A stretch of 64,000 bases of DNA from Sphingobacterium multivorum (GCF_900457465.1 NZ_UAUU01000011.1:1674001-1738000); one strand, 5' to 3'; counted from the first letter of the stretch, positions 1 to 9,028 are shown. Numbers and translations are program-made. The notes: a model not told the origin generated them from the sequence alone.

Positions 1-1237
1 AACCTACATCGGTTATCTCTTTGATACAGGCATGTGAAAGGGCTTCGAGCAATCGAAAGGCAATCATATCATAAACGGAGTTTTCCTTTGCGTTCAGGGC
101 TGATGGGATTTTATCAGTAATCAATAATCCGTGGTGGTCGGTAACACGCAAATCGTTTACAATACGTTTATTGAACCGTCCCCATTTCAATTTCCCTACG
201 GCTTGCTTGCAGGTTTCGCGGTCCTGCAAAGCCCTTACGAGGTTGGGGATTTCTGCCCACATATCTTCAGGAATGTACTTGCTTCCGGTGCGTGGGTATG
301 TGATAAACTTCCTTTCGTAAAGGCTTTGGGCAATATTGAGCGTTTCTTCCGCAGAAAGGTTCAGCTTTTTGTTGGCTTCTTTTTGCAAGCCAGTAAGGTC
401 GAACAATAGAGGCGGTTGCTCTGTAATGCTTTTGGTTTCCACCGATGTAACCGTTGCCGTTTTACTTCGCTGAATGGCTTTCAGCGTATCATCGGCAAGT
501 TTTTGGTCTTCCCATTTGGTTTTGGAAAGGCTTTTAAAATCTATCAGTTCTTTGTTGTGCGATAACTGTATCTGCCAGTATTTCTTTACCGAGAAATTTT
601 TGTTTTCCAAATAGCGTTTGCATATCAAAGCCAGTGTAGGCGTTTGCACTCTTCCGAGCGAATAAATGCCATTTCCTGCGGCTATGCTCAACGCCTGTGT
701 AGCATTGATGCCCACGAGCCAATCGGCACGGCTTCTGCCTTGTGCCGCCTGGTACAATCCATCAAACTGTTTTCCATCTTTGAGGTTATCAAACCCTTGC
801 TTAATGGCTTTTTCGGTAAGCGAACTAATCCAAAGCCGTTCAAAAGGCTTGTTGCATTTCAGGTATTCATAAATGTACCTGAAAATGAGTTCGCCCTCAC
901 GTCCCGCATCGGTGGCTACAATGATGCTGTTACTACGGTTAAAAAGCTGTTCGATGACTTTCAGTTGCTTTAATGCACCCGTATCCGCTGTATAACCTTT
1001 GTCTATTTTCACTTTCCGGACGGTCAGCAAAAACGGGTTTGGGAGCATTGGCAATGATGCTTTATCAAATCCCGAAACCCCGTAATCTTCGGGCATTCCC
1101 AATCCTATCAAATGACCGAATGCCCACGTAACAAAATAGCCGTTACCTGTCAGGTAGCCGTCCTTTTTATTGGATGCTCCCACAAGTCCGGCTATTTCCC
1201 TTGCTACGATTGGTTTTTCTGCAATGATTGTTTTCAT
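1..1237 (-). CDS. topB: DNA topoisomerase III (TopB-like), 3' end outside the window
   Basis: Type IA topoisomerase of the kind carried by Bacteroidota conjugative elements. The start codon is the CAT at 1235-1237 and the frame stays open to the window edge, so the C-terminus is missing. The N-terminus reads MKTIIAEKPIVAREIAGLVG, the TOPRIM opening typical of TopB. Further in are the second TOPRIM signature (ATDAGREGELI) and LGRVQTPTLALI. The region YERKFITYPRTGSKYIPED carries the active-site tyrosine context (TYPRT/S). It begins 6 bp after the stop of the DUF3945-like gene, so the two are probably co-transcribed. Family assignment is firm; its role in element transfer is inferred from context. 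Confidence 0.93.
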   Translation of the reverse strand, partial: MKTIIAEKPIVAREIAGLVGASNKKDGYLTGNGYFVTWAFGHLIGLGMPEDYGVSGFDKASLPMLPNPFLLTVRKVKIDKGYTADTGALKQLKVIEQLFNRSNSIIVATDAGREGELIFRYIYEYLKCNKPFERLWISSLTEKAIKQGFDNLKDGKQFDGLYQAAQGRSRADWLVGINATQALSIAAGNGIYSLGRVQTPTLALICKRYLENKNFSVKKYWQIQLSHNKELIDFKSLSKTKWEDQKLADDTLKAIQRSKTATVTSVETKSITEQPPLLFDLTGLQKEANKKLNLSAEETLNIAQSLYERKFITYPRTGSKYIPEDMWAEIPNLVRALQDRETCKQAVGKLKWGRFNKRIVNDLRVTDHHGLLITDKIPSALNAKENSVYDMIAFRLLEALSHACIKEITDVG

Positions 1238-1243
1238 ACTTGA

Positions 1244-2719
1244 TTACCTTTTTACGCCTTTGGATTTTGCAGGAGCTTTCGGCTTTTCCTGTTGTTCCTG
1301 CTGTTGTTTGTTTTTCGGTCTTTGTTGCCCCGACTTCAAAGGCTCTTTGATGTTTTTGGTCGCTTCGTTGGTTTTGCCCTCTGAATTGACGGCAGTTTGT
1401 GTTTTATGGGCTTCGATAGGTTTTGCCTGTGCCTTAACTTGGCTTGGAAAGGCAAAATCAGTTTTTCCGGTTTCTTTGTTGAAAGTGATATAACCCTGAT
1501 ACGGTTGTCCTTTCTTATCTTTCAATCCGTCAATGTAAACGGTTTGCCCGGCTTTGAAATCCTTATGCTGCTCATCGGTCAGTTCTTTGCCCCTGAATGT
1601 TTTTGGAGCTTCCTGCGGCTGGCTTTGCTGATTGCTTTGTCCGTTGTTTTGAGTTTGCCCATTGCTTTGGGTCTGCCTGTTGGAGTTATTGCGGTCAAAC
1701 AGGAACTCAACATAACGCTTGTCTGCATTGAACTGTACCGTTGCCGAAAACTCCGTTCCTTTGGTGGAAATCATACCCTCTAACTTTAGTGGTTTACCCT
1801 CCATTAAAGTTTGCTTTTGCTCATCGTTCAGTTTCACGCCTTTAATTTCATCGGGAATTTTTATGAAATCCGTCCGCAACGCAATTACATCATTTGTCAG
1901 CCTGTCTATACTGATAATCGACGGCATCAGTTCGCCCGTTTTGGTGTTGGTCAGGTTAACTACACGCCCCATATTGCCTGTTTCGAGCAGGTTTTTTTTG
2001 TCCTCATCCGTAAACTTGTGTCCGAAAAATTCAAAATGCAGGTTGGGTTCTTTTTTGATGCCGTGTATTCCTACTACAACTTTTCCGTCTTCGGCTTGCT
2101 GTAAAGACAGGCGGGCATCCGTGCGGAGAATAGTACCACCGAGGTTAACGCCAATCGGTAAGAGTTCATTAGTTTTATAACCTTTCAATAAAGGTTCAAG
2201 CAGGTTTCTCTTTTCAAGGTATTCCTTGCTTAATCCGAGATTGGTCATAGTATCCCAATCAATCTGCTCCGGTTTGTAGCGGTATTCGCTTGCTTGCTGT
2301 GTTGTTTCTGTTGTTGCCATATTATTTTGATTTACTTGTTTTTTATCCGATTGCTGTTCTATTTTTACTTCGTGCTCTTTCATTATTTTTTCGCCTTCAG
2401 GAGTTGGCTTGTCAACCTGCTTTTGCATTTCCTGTGCTTTTTCAACAGCGACAGGTGCAGGCACTTTAAAGAATGAAAAATTGGTAGGGTTCTTTAGCTG
2501 GCTGAAAAAATTGGAGAAGAAGTTCGAAAAGAAATCACCACTTTTGTCCACACGCATAAACTGGTTTTGGTTTTTCTTCGTGGGATCAACAGTTTCCATT
2601 TTCCCGTTTTCGTCTATACTCTTTACGGCTTGGATTTTCATTTTTTCTTTATCCAGCACCAGCAATATGTCCGATAACTGTTCGGGCATTTCCTGCTTAT
2701 TTGTTGTTTCTTCACTCAT
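1244..2719 (-). CDS. DUF3945/DUF4099-type conjugative element protein
   Basis: A 491-aa protein with a low-complexity N-terminal third, a central ordered region and a Gln/Lys-rich tail. The centre (residues about 150-350) starts YKPEQIDWDTMTNLGLSKEYLE and contains two related blocks (KFTDEDKKNLLETGNMGRVVNL; KLNDEQKQTLMEGKPLKLEGM), with a third similar block near residue 390 (ELTDEQHKDFKAGQTVYIDGL). This repeated pattern is what I associate with the DUF3945/DUF4099 proteins encoded next to topB in Bacteroides-type conjugative transposons. The molecular function is unknown. The tail is poly-Gln/Lys/Pro rich and probably disordered. Position between the HTH genes and topB supports an element-maintenance or transfer role. 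Confidence 0.8.
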   Translation of the reverse strand: MSEETTNKQEMPEQLSDILLVLDKEKMKIQAVKSIDENGKMETVDPTKKNQNQFMRVDKSGDFFSNFFSNFFSQLKNPTNFSFFKVPAPVAVEKAQEMQKQVDKPTPEGEKIMKEHEVKIEQQSDKKQVNQNNMATTETTQQASEYRYKPEQIDWDTMTNLGLSKEYLEKRNLLEPLLKGYKTNELLPIGVNLGGTILRTDARLSLQQAEDGKVVVGIHGIKKEPNLHFEFFGHKFTDEDKKNLLETGNMGRVVNLTNTKTGELMPSIISIDRLTNDVIALRTDFIKIPDEIKGVKLNDEQKQTLMEGKPLKLEGMISTKGTEFSATVQFNADKRYVEFLFDRNNSNRQTQSNGQTQNNGQSNQQSQPQEAPKTFRGKELTDEQHKDFKAGQTVYIDGLKDKKGQPYQGYITFNKETGKTDFAFPSQVKAQAKPIEAHKTQTAVNSEGKTNEATKNIKEPLKSGQQRPKNKQQQEQQEKPKAPAKSKGVKR

Positions 2720-2803
2720 AGTCTGAAAATTTTAAAATTCAATGCCGAATGTAAAGGAAGCCTTCACTGAATTGCATTACTTGGCACTCAAAGGCAGTGT
2801 TTG

Positions 2804-3112
2804 TCACTTATTGACGTTCATCTTAATTGTGGGTGGGTTAAAGCTATCTCTGATGAATTGATGAACATCAGACAATTTGTAATAAAGCTTTCCACTAATA
2901 GTATAATAGGGCAGTTTGCCGATGGAGCGATACCGTTGCAGGGAACGGTTGCTGATTTTCAGCATCTGAAGTAAATCCTGGTTATCGAGCAGTTCCTCGC
3001 CATCTATGCTATTACGTTTCTTCTGTAAATCATCTATATTATCGCCCAGCATATCAAGACGTCCCATTAAGCGTTCCATCCACGCCAAAAATTCCATTCT
3101 GTCAATATTCAT
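2804..3112 (-). CDS. helix-turn-helix protein, excisionase-like
   Basis: A 102-aa protein. The C-terminal half (LLDNQDLLQMLKISNRSLQRYRSIGKLPYYTISGKLYYKLSDVHQFI) is a MerR/excisionase-type winged helix: a turn-recognition segment, then a basic wing ending in a D-V-x-x-F/Y helix. The N-terminus is a predicted coiled segment. It lies 24 bp downstream of a second, similar gene at 3137-3490. Pairs of such HTH proteins beside rteC are usual in CTnDOT-like elements, where they act in excision and regulation. The function here is inferred from the family and the neighbourhood. Confidence 0.82.
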   Translation of the reverse strand: MNIDRMEFLAWMERLMGRLDMLGDNIDDLQKKRNSIDGEELLDNQDLLQMLKISNRSLQRYRSIGKLPYYTISGKLYYKLSDVHQFIRDSFNPPTIKMNVNK

Positions 3113-3136
3113 AATGATATTTTTAAGGGTTCATAC

Positions 3137-3490
3137 CTATTTTTTATCTGTCTTTAGCTTTCTGCCTTTTTCTATATAGCTTTTACCTTTTGCCATAAGC
3201 TCCTGTACAAATTCCTCACTACTCTGTATGGCGTTGGCATTAAGCATATCTTTTATGGATCCCATGGTGTAGAAATATTGACCGTAGATTTTTGAATAAC
3301 TAATCTCGCCTTTGGTTCTCATACGCCATAAGGTTTTTTCGCTGATATGCAGGTATTGGCATACCTCGTGGTTATTGAGCCACAGGTCATCATAGCTTTT
3401 ATCTTCCTGTCTTTTCAAATAGTCGGCAATGGCATTGATACGGCTATTTAGCTGTATCCACACGTCTTCTTCGATGGTTATTATTTTCAT
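3137..3490 (-). CDS. helix-turn-helix protein, excisionase-like
   Basis: A 117-aa protein. The central segment (LWLNNHEVCQYLHISEKTLWRMRTKGEISYSKIYGQYFYTMGSIKDML) matches the same excisionase/MerR-like winged helix as the downstream gene at 2804-3112. The two are paralogues in tandem, separated by 24 bp and probably co-transcribed. A DNA-binding role in element regulation or excision is likely but not shown by the sequence alone. Confidence 0.82.
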   Translation of the reverse strand: MKIITIEEDVWIQLNSRINAIADYLKRQEDKSYDDLWLNNHEVCQYLHISEKTLWRMRTKGEISYSKIYGQYFYTMGSIKDMLNANAIQSSEEFVQELMAKGKSYIEKGRKLKTDKK

Positions 3491-3742
3491 TGCATAGCTT
3501 TTTAAAGTTCACTATGCAAAATTGTGAAAGGTGGCAGTGTTTGTCTGCCAAGCCTTGCCAATTGGTTTGTCTGTTTTTTTTAAAATTTTTACAATTAGGG
3601 AAAACCCTTGTTTAACAAGGTTTTTATGGGATTTTGGATATTTTGTAATGAAGTTTTGAGAGCATTTGCCAATTGGCAGATATGGGCAAAGAAAAAAGCA
3701 GTACGTTTTGGTACTGCTTTCAAACGGTTATTTTTGATATAG

Positions 3743-4522
3743 CTAAAGGTCTTTATCCATATATTCTTCGAGGGATATTTTGAGTTGGTCTAAAAATGCA
3801 GTTCTTGAACCTGCTCTTGTTTTCATTCGGTGGAAAGAATGATGAATATCGTTTAAGGGAGTTCGGAATAGCACTTGAAAAATCAAAGCTAATTTTCGGA
3901 TGCCTATTTTTCCGTATGCAATGGAATTTGAAGCATACAGAGCGTATATCAGTTCGATAAGTGCATTTTGAGAATTGGTCCACGAAATATCCTTGTTTGC
4001 ATCTAAATTTTGTAATATTGTATCGGGATTTTCTTCAGGATTTATTTTGGTAAGAGTGTAAGTATAAAGTAGTTCATTGGCAATAATATGTGCTATTTTG
4101 TTGTCGTAATATGTGGAGAAGCTAAGGTCAATTTCAAATACGCCACTCTTTAATCCATCGTGATAGTTAATCTTTCCGAGCCTGAAATAAGTGTGATCAC
4201 GGTCGGTTCTGCCAGCACGGTAATATCTGTAGAAATCTTCATTGCAAATACTTTCTTTATATTCTAACTTGAGATTTTTTAAAACATTTTCATAATAACT
4301 TTGATGTATTTTACCATTACTCACGGGACAGGTAGTTTCTATCCGAAATACTTTATTGTAATAAATAAGTTTTCCAAGGATTTGCGGTTTAACATTCTTA
4401 AAGAAATCAACCTCTTGATCTTCATTTAAAAATCCAACTTGCAATACTTCAGTTTTAATAGCACACAACATTTCATTTAGAAACAAAGTCATTTGATATG
4501 CTTCATCAGATGACCGTATCAT
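3743..4522 (-). CDS. rteC: RteC-like regulator of conjugative element excision
   Basis: A 259-aa protein resembling the RteC family: an N-terminal helical region, the segment YYRAGRTDRDHTYFRLGKINYH, and a C-terminal winged-helix-like part (SQNALIELIYALYASNSIAYGKIGIRKLALIFQVLF) followed by FHRMKTRAGSRTAFLDQLK. In CTnDOT, RteC activates excision genes in response to tetracycline via RteA/RteB. No rteA/B or tetQ is visible here, so the trigger for this element is unknown. It is followed on the same strand by the two HTH genes. It is the last recognisable conjugative-element gene before the gap and the defence island. Confidence 0.85.
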   Translation of the reverse strand: MIRSSDEAYQMTLFLNEMLCAIKTEVLQVGFLNEDQEVDFFKNVKPQILGKLIYYNKVFRIETTCPVSNGKIHQSYYENVLKNLKLEYKESICNEDFYRYYRAGRTDRDHTYFRLGKINYHDGLKSGVFEIDLSFSTYYDNKIAHIIANELLYTYTLTKINPEENPDTILQNLDANKDISWTNSQNALIELIYALYASNSIAYGKIGIRKLALIFQVLFRTPLNDIHHSFHRMKTRAGSRTAFLDQLKISLEEYMDKDL

Positions 4523-4727
4523 TTGAGAAGAAAATTTTGTCCTCCTTATGCCGAATTTCTGATAATATTTTACTCAATATAATTTCCATAGCATAGATGT
4601 TTTTAAAGTTTGCAGAATTTTATTCAGAACTCATCTAGTTCTTGGTATGCCAAAATTTGGAAATAATATTGAAACCAACACCACAGGTTCCCCCATATTG
4701 GGAAAGATTTTTTTGAATATTGTGTGC

Positions 4728-4762
4728 AAAAAGGGTAAAGCCTTATAGACTTTACCCTTTTA
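4728..4762. terminator. bidirectional hairpin terminator
   Basis: AAAAAGGGTAAAG, a short loop, then CTTTACCCTTTT. The arms pair over 11-13 bp and carry A-runs and T-runs on either side, so the hairpin could stop transcription in both directions. It lies in the gap between rteC and the defence island. Confidence 0.7.
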
Positions 4763-5048
4763 TTTATTAAATTTGCAAAGATGATTTACAAGGTAATTCA
4801 ATGAAAGTAAGCGCAGTGTGCACCATTACTAAATCGTTACCGATAAGGTTTTCAACTTTTGTAAACTGCTCTTTATTAGCCAATTTTGGCTATATTAATC
4901 TTTTTTATAAAAAAATTAAAAATTCGAATTTTAGCAGGCTTTTGAATAAAATGAACAACAATTATCTCAACTAATCTCGCGATCTTTACAGTAGATGAAA
5001 GCCCAAAGCCGGTTAACATCTAGCCCAAGCGGACATCTAGCCAAAATT

Positions 5049-5083
5049 GCCTCCCTCGACGGTTAACGAGGGAGGCCTTTTTG
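5049..5083 (+). terminator. rho-independent terminator
   Basis: GCCTCCCTCG (5049-5058), an 8-nt loop and CGAGGGAGGC (5067-5076), followed by CTTTTTG. This is a perfect 10-bp GC-rich stem with a T-run on the plus strand. No plus-strand gene precedes it closely, so what it terminates is unclear; it may be the tail of a gene lost when the element or island arrived. Confidence 0.8.
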
Positions 5084-5279
5084 TTTATTTTATTATCTTA
5101 TTAAAACCGTTGAGTAAATCAGCTACGGTTTCCCGTAACAATCCTGCTTTCAAACCTATACCTTAGCCTTACAGTTTGTAATAATCTTGAAAGTTAATAT
5201 CTGTAAACATATTAATTCAGCATAAATAATGTATATTAGGCTTGGGTATTAACCTTGCCCGATTGAAAAGTATAATGCC

Positions 5280-5480
5280 ATGATAGTAACCACGACCAAT
5301 TCCATCGAAGGGAGGGAGATTTCACGCTATAATGATCCAATTGCTGCCAATGTTGCTATCGGCACCACTGTCTTTAGCGATATAGGAGCCAGCTATGTAG
5401 ATTTCTTTGGCGGTCGCTCTACCAGCTATGAGAAGAAGATGGAGGAAATTTACAAGCGCGTTACCGAAACGCTCAAGTAG
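5280..5480 (+). pseudogene. YbjQ/UPF0145 family protein, C-terminally truncated
   Basis: A 66-aa product starting MIVTTTNSIEGREISRYNDP and continuing VAIGTTVFSDIGASYVDFFGGRSTSYEKKMEEIYKRV. This is the conserved N-terminal two-thirds of the YbjQ (heavy-metal-binding-domain-like) family, whose members are usually about 105 aa. The frame stops after TETLK, just where the second conserved half (GANAI/VG-type strand) would begin. No continuation was found in the following 120 bp. It is therefore a truncated gene, possibly cut where the defence island was inserted. Confidence 0.75.
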
Positions 5481-5600
5481 TGCTTAAAATTGCATTTATA
5501 GATAAAAAAATACGCCAAAAAATATGAGTTATTGCAGCCGATGAATAGTCTTTGTTAGTTAATAGTATAATAATAGTCGTAATAAGAGAAGATAAAATTT

Positions 5601-6689
5601 ATGAGAAGGATACATGGAAAATTACCGCCTGAGCTTCTAAAGCATACAACGCCTAAAACAGTCGGAAAAGATTCTGGTTTTAAAATTTCGAGCTTTCGTG
5701 AATTAGTTGAGCAAATAGCGAAGCTTTCATATCTAAATAAAGATTATTTACTATTCTTTAGAGGTCAAAAAAATGATTATCGAAATAGTAATAATAATTC
5801 AACATTTTATCCAACAATTTATCGAAGTAATTACTTGTCCCAGCCCGAGTTAGACTTCCGATTTGAGAAATTAAGCAGTGCTTCAAAAATACTAGTGGAG
5901 TTGTTAAAACAAAATAATATATCAGGTGTTTCTGAGATAGAAAGAAAAAAATACATCCAATGGAGTATTTTACAACACTATGAAGTAACTGAAACACCCT
6001 TTATTGATGTTACGCAGTCCTTAAGAGTAGCTTGTTCTTTTGCTCAGCTCGATAATGATCAACCAAATGCTTTTATCTATGTTTTTGGCTTGCCATATTA
6101 TTCAAATAGAATTTCAATTAATTCTGAACATGATTTGATAAACATTAGGTTACTAAGTATTTCACCTCCACAGGCTTTAAGACCCTATTTCCAAGAAGGC
6201 TATTTGGTAGGTACTGATGACGTTTTTAATGATTATATAAATAAATCAGAACTTGATTTAAACAATAGATTGATAGCAAAATATGAAATTCCTAATAATG
6301 ATGATTTCTGGGGGAAACATTTCAATCGAATTCCTAAATCAGCTCTTTATCCTGACAATGACATAATCCATTCTATCTGTCAGGAAATTACATCCGAAAT
6401 AAAAGTAGAATTAAATTCGTCTAATATTGGTAACTATATAAAATTATGGACTGACTTAGAACAAATAATTATTAATAAAGCCAAAAGGTACTTTCCAGAA
6501 ACTCACACATTGATGAATGCAATATATGTCCTACTAAAATATGATGAAGAAAATAGCCATATATATAGTGAAATCAACTATCTCAGACAGTTTCGTAATA
6601 AATTAGTCCACAAACCCACTAGTGTTTCCAATGATGAAACTATAAGGATGACTGAAAATCTTAAAAATGTACTAAAGTTGCTTGGATAA
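5601..6689 (+). CDS. FRG-domain protein
   Basis: A 362-aa protein. Residues about 30-210 form an FRG domain: SFRELVEQIAKL, then YLLFFRGQKNDYR (the F-R-G signature), FYPTIYR, and the conserved QHYEVTETPFIDVTQSLRVACSFA block (usually QHYGLPTRLLDWT-S-ALFFA). FRG-domain proteins are common in prophages and defence islands; their biochemical activity is poorly known. The C-terminal 130 residues form a separate helical module with a motif like FRNKLVHKP, reminiscent of HEPN-type or DUF4145-like helices (inference). It lies 110 bp upstream of the WYL regulator on the same strand. Confidence 0.82.
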   Translation: MRRIHGKLPPELLKHTTPKTVGKDSGFKISSFRELVEQIAKLSYLNKDYLLFFRGQKNDYRNSNNNSTFYPTIYRSNYLSQPELDFRFEKLSSASKILVELLKQNNISGVSEIERKKYIQWSILQHYEVTETPFIDVTQSLRVACSFAQLDNDQPNAFIYVFGLPYYSNRISINSEHDLINIRLLSISPPQALRPYFQEGYLVGTDDVFNDYINKSELDLNNRLIAKYEIPNNDDFWGKHFNRIPKSALYPDNDIIHSICQEITSEIKVELNSSNIGNYIKLWTDLEQIIINKAKRYFPETHTLMNAIYVLLKYDEENSHIYSEINYLRQFRNKLVHKPTSVSNDETIRMTENLKNVLKLLG

Positions 6690-6799
6690 TAGTCGAGTAA
6701 ATTTCATGCCTTGTGGATGACCAATTTGTCCATTAATAATTATTATAATACGTAAAATCGGAACTAAAAAATGTTGTTTTAAAATTCATTTCAATAAAT

Positions 6800-7810
6800 A
6801 TGTCCACAAACAAGCATGCACTCATTCGGTACGAAGCATTGGATAGATGTTTCTCCAATAAAGGTCGGAAGTTTTTTATTGATGATCTGATGACTTATGT
6901 TTCGGACGCAATTAAAGAGTATACTGGTAAAGCGGCATCGATTTCTCGACGACAGATTTTTAAAGATATAGATTTTATGCGTAGCGAGGCGGGGTTTCGT
7001 GCGCCTATCGAATCTTATAAAGAAGGGAAGAAGAGCTACTATCGGTACTCTAAAGCTAATTATTCTATAGCTATTCAGCAAATTAACCCAGTCGAAGCAG
7101 ACTCATTGAAGACCGCTTTAAATATTCTTGGAAGATTCAGTGGATTACAACAATTCGAGTTTGTTCAAGAACTTGCGCTTAAACTAAAAAAGAGCTTTCA
7201 GTTGGAGGAAATTGAAGAATGTATTTTCTTCGATCAGAATGAGTATCTAAAAAATATAAACCTACTGGGTGATTTGCTTAAATATATTCAACAGAAGCAG
7301 GTGTTGGAAGTTAAATATAAGCCATTTAACAAAGAGCTGGAAGAAACGCTTGTTTTTCATCCCTATTTTTTGAAACAATACAATAATCGTTGGTTTTTAT
7401 TCGGAAGGCGAGATAGTTTTGAAAATTGGACTAATTTGGCTTTGGATCGAATTTGCAGCTTAAATACCTTAGGAAATCTAGATTTTATAGCATCAAAGGA
7501 AACACATAATTCATATTTCGAAGATATCGTAGGGGTTAGCAAACCGGCAAATACTGAGTCTTTGATTGTTTCAATTAAAGTAAGTATGGCATTGTGGCCT
7601 TATATTGACTCTAAACCTATCCATCCATCGCAAACAGTGGTTGAGAGAACTGCAGAATACGTCATTTTAACATTGGATATTATTCCCAATTATGAGTTCT
7701 TCTCACATATATTGGGTTATGGCTCCGCTATAGAGATTTTAGCTCCAGTTTCGGTAAGAGATTCCATGCATAAAAAACTAGAAGACGCTATCAGCAAATA
7801 CAAATCATAA
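6800..7810 (+). CDS. WYL-domain transcriptional regulator
   Basis: A 336-aa protein with the usual WYL-regulator layout. The N-terminal winged helix covers residues about 5-80 (RYEALDRCFSNKGRKFFIDDLM ... ISRRQIFKDIDFMRS). The WYL domain covers about 160-250 (VLEVKYKPF ... VFHPYFLKQYNNRWFLFGRR ... LALDRICSL). A C-terminal ligand-proximal extension follows. Such proteins (BrxR/CapW-like) repress phage-defence operons and sense an unidentified nucleic-acid-type signal. An inverted repeat starts 6 bp after its stop codon and recurs before a second operon; it is the obvious candidate binding site. That link is inferred. Confidence 0.88.
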   Translation: MSTNKHALIRYEALDRCFSNKGRKFFIDDLMTYVSDAIKEYTGKAASISRRQIFKDIDFMRSEAGFRAPIESYKEGKKSYYRYSKANYSIAIQQINPVEADSLKTALNILGRFSGLQQFEFVQELALKLKKSFQLEEIEECIFFDQNEYLKNINLLGDLLKYIQQKQVLEVKYKPFNKELEETLVFHPYFLKQYNNRWFLFGRRDSFENWTNLALDRICSLNTLGNLDFIASKETHNSYFEDIVGVSKPANTESLIVSIKVSMALWPYIDSKPIHPSQTVVERTAEYVILTLDIIPNYEFFSHILGYGSAIEILAPVSVRDSMHKKLEDAISKYKS

Positions 7811-7815
7811 AAAAT

Positions 7816-7842
7816 TACCTGTGCACATTGGTTGCACAGGTA
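7816..7842. promoter_or_regulatory. operator 1 of a shared inverted repeat (putative WYL site)
   Basis: TACCTGTGCA (7816-7825), 7 nt, TGCACAGGTA (7833-7842): a perfect 10-bp inverted repeat. Its spacer holds TTG (7828-7830), 17 nt upstream of a -7-like CAACTTTG (7848-7855), so a bound protein would cover the -33 element of the promoter for the YegP gene. The core CTGTGCA-N7-TGCACAG recurs exactly at 16897-16917. Confidence 0.75.
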
Positions 7843-7862
7843 CAGTACAACTTTGTATCAAT

Positions 7863-8198
7863 ATGTCAAATGCAAAGTTTGAAGTATTTGTGAGTTCAAG
7901 GAATTCGCAATACTATTTTAGATTAAAGTCTGGTAATGGTGAAATTATTCTTGGTAGTGAAGGTTACGTGAGCAAACAAGGATGTTTAAATGGGATAGCT
8001 TCTGTTAAAGCTAATTCTCCCTATGATAGCCGTTACCAACGTAAAAATGCCGTTTATAATTATACCTTCAACCTAACAGGTGGGAATGGTGAAATTATCG
8101 GACGGAGCGAAAATTATACGAGTTTAGCTGGTAGAGAGAATGGGATTGTAGCGGTCAAACGTGATGCGCCTGCTGCTCCAATAGTTGATCTTGTTTAA
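7863..8198 (+). CDS. YegP/DUF1508 family protein, two repeats
   Basis: A 111-aa product starting MSNAKFEVFVSSRNSQYYF. It has two DUF1508 repeats: residues about 4-50 (FEVFVSSRNSQYYFRLKSGNGEIILGSEGY ... NGIASVK) and 60-105 (YNYTFNLTGGNGEIIGRSENYTS ... NGIVAVK). The family is small, beta-stranded and of unclear biochemical function (E. coli YegP). A frame extension to a GTG at 7821 exists, but it would run through the operator, so the ATG at 7863 is preferred. It is the first gene after operator 1. Confidence 0.88.
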   Translation: MSNAKFEVFVSSRNSQYYFRLKSGNGEIILGSEGYVSKQGCLNGIASVKANSPYDSRYQRKNAVYNYTFNLTGGNGEIIGRSENYTSLAGRENGIVAVKRDAPAAPIVDLV

Positions 8199-8269
8199 TT
8201 ATTATGTGCTTTGTGTTATTATAGATACACGAAGCACATTTTATTTTTTAATCTAATTACTGTAAAATT

Positions 8270-8530
8270 ATGAGTACCAAAATAACCGTATCCCTTTATT
8301 GTGCAACCTGCGGTCAAGGGGATTTTGAACACAATGAAAATAAATCTTGGGTGAAATGCAAGAACTGTGGTCGCGAATATCAGGGTGGGATTGATGAATT
8401 GGCAACATTCAATCAAAATCAAATTCAAGATGCTGCAGAAGAAGTGGGTCAACAGTTAATTGATGACTTTGCTAAAAGACTAGAGAAAACTTTTAGAGGT
8501 AATAAATTCATTAAATTTAAGAGAAGATGA
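8270..8530 (+). CDS. small zinc-ribbon protein
   Basis: An 86-aa protein with two CxxC pairs (YCATCGQG at about residues 10-17; VKCKNCGREYQG at about 28-39) that form a zinc ribbon. A helical, charged C-terminus ends in FIKFKRR. No catalytic motif is visible. Its stop overlaps the start of the next gene by 4 nt (ATGA), which indicates translational coupling. Its position inside the R-M operon suggests an accessory role; I do not recognise a named family. Confidence 0.75.
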   Translation: MSTKITVSLYCATCGQGDFEHNENKSWVKCKNCGREYQGGIDELATFNQNQIQDAAEEVGQQLIDDFAKRLEKTFRGNKFIKFKRR

Positions 8531-8979
8531 AAATAGATTTCGACGACCCTTCATTTATTGTTGCGGCTATGGCGTTAATGGGGACTATTTTTACTTATTT
8601 CAAGCACGATAAAAAAATAAAAGCTCAGGAGAAACTAATCAATGACTATCAGCTTGGGAAAATTGAAGAGGAGAAAATTCAAAAAATGCAGGCTGAGGTT
8701 CGGGCCTCGATTATTGTAGGTAGTAAGGGGCTAAGGACTTTAAGGGTATATAACAAAGGGAAGGCTTCTGCAAAAAATGTTCGATTAATTATACATGATG
8801 AACCTGAATATCTTTACAGTTTGAATCCTTTCCCTTTTCCACTTTTAAATGAGCATGAAAATGTAGATCTGAATATTCATTTACACATGGGATCTCCTGA
8901 TAATATTTCATTCGAAATATTATGGGATGATGAATTTAAGGTGAATAATTCTCATATACAAACCGTTCAGCTTCGTTAA
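8527..8979 (+). CDS. membrane-anchored hypothetical protein
   Basis: A 150-aa protein with a single hydrophobic segment near residues 9-25 (FIVAAMALMGTIFTYF). A charged coiled-coil-like stretch follows (residues 28-60, rich in Lys/Glu), then a beta-rich domain (LRTLRVYNKGKASAKNVRLIIHD ...) that resembles an Ig-like fold for binding. It is translationally coupled to the zinc-ribbon gene. No family recognised; the cytoplasmic or periplasmic location of the C-terminus is not certain. Confidence 0.65.
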   Translation: MKIDFDDPSFIVAAMALMGTIFTYFKHDKKIKAQEKLINDYQLGKIEEEKIQKMQAEVRASIIVGSKGLRTLRVYNKGKASAKNVRLIIHDEPEYLYSLNPFPFPLLNEHENVDLNIHLHMGSPDNISFEILWDDEFKVNNSHIQTVQLR

Positions 8980-9028
8980 ACAATAATCCAAAAGAAAATA
9001 AGATATAAATAATTTAAAATTAGTAACA

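Larger units (their letters stand above)
4523..5279. other. gene-poor stretch next to the conjugative module
   Basis: 757 bp without a convincing gene. It holds two strong hairpins (listed separately). A 57-codon frame at 4801-4974 begins with ATG but has no recognisable features and an AT-rich, random-looking composition, so it is not called. A 10-bp direct repeat (ACATCTAGCC, near 5017 and 5034) lies just before the second hairpin. No integrase or tRNA was found here, so I cannot say that this is the end of the element. Confidence 0.5.

Noticed and set aside
4801..4974. 57-codon frame in the gap after rteC
   Set aside because: No promoter, domain or protein-like composition.
5016..5083. 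Possible tRNA or rRNA end at the hairpin 5049-5083
   Set aside because: No cloverleaf arms or anticodon stem can be formed; it is a simple terminator.
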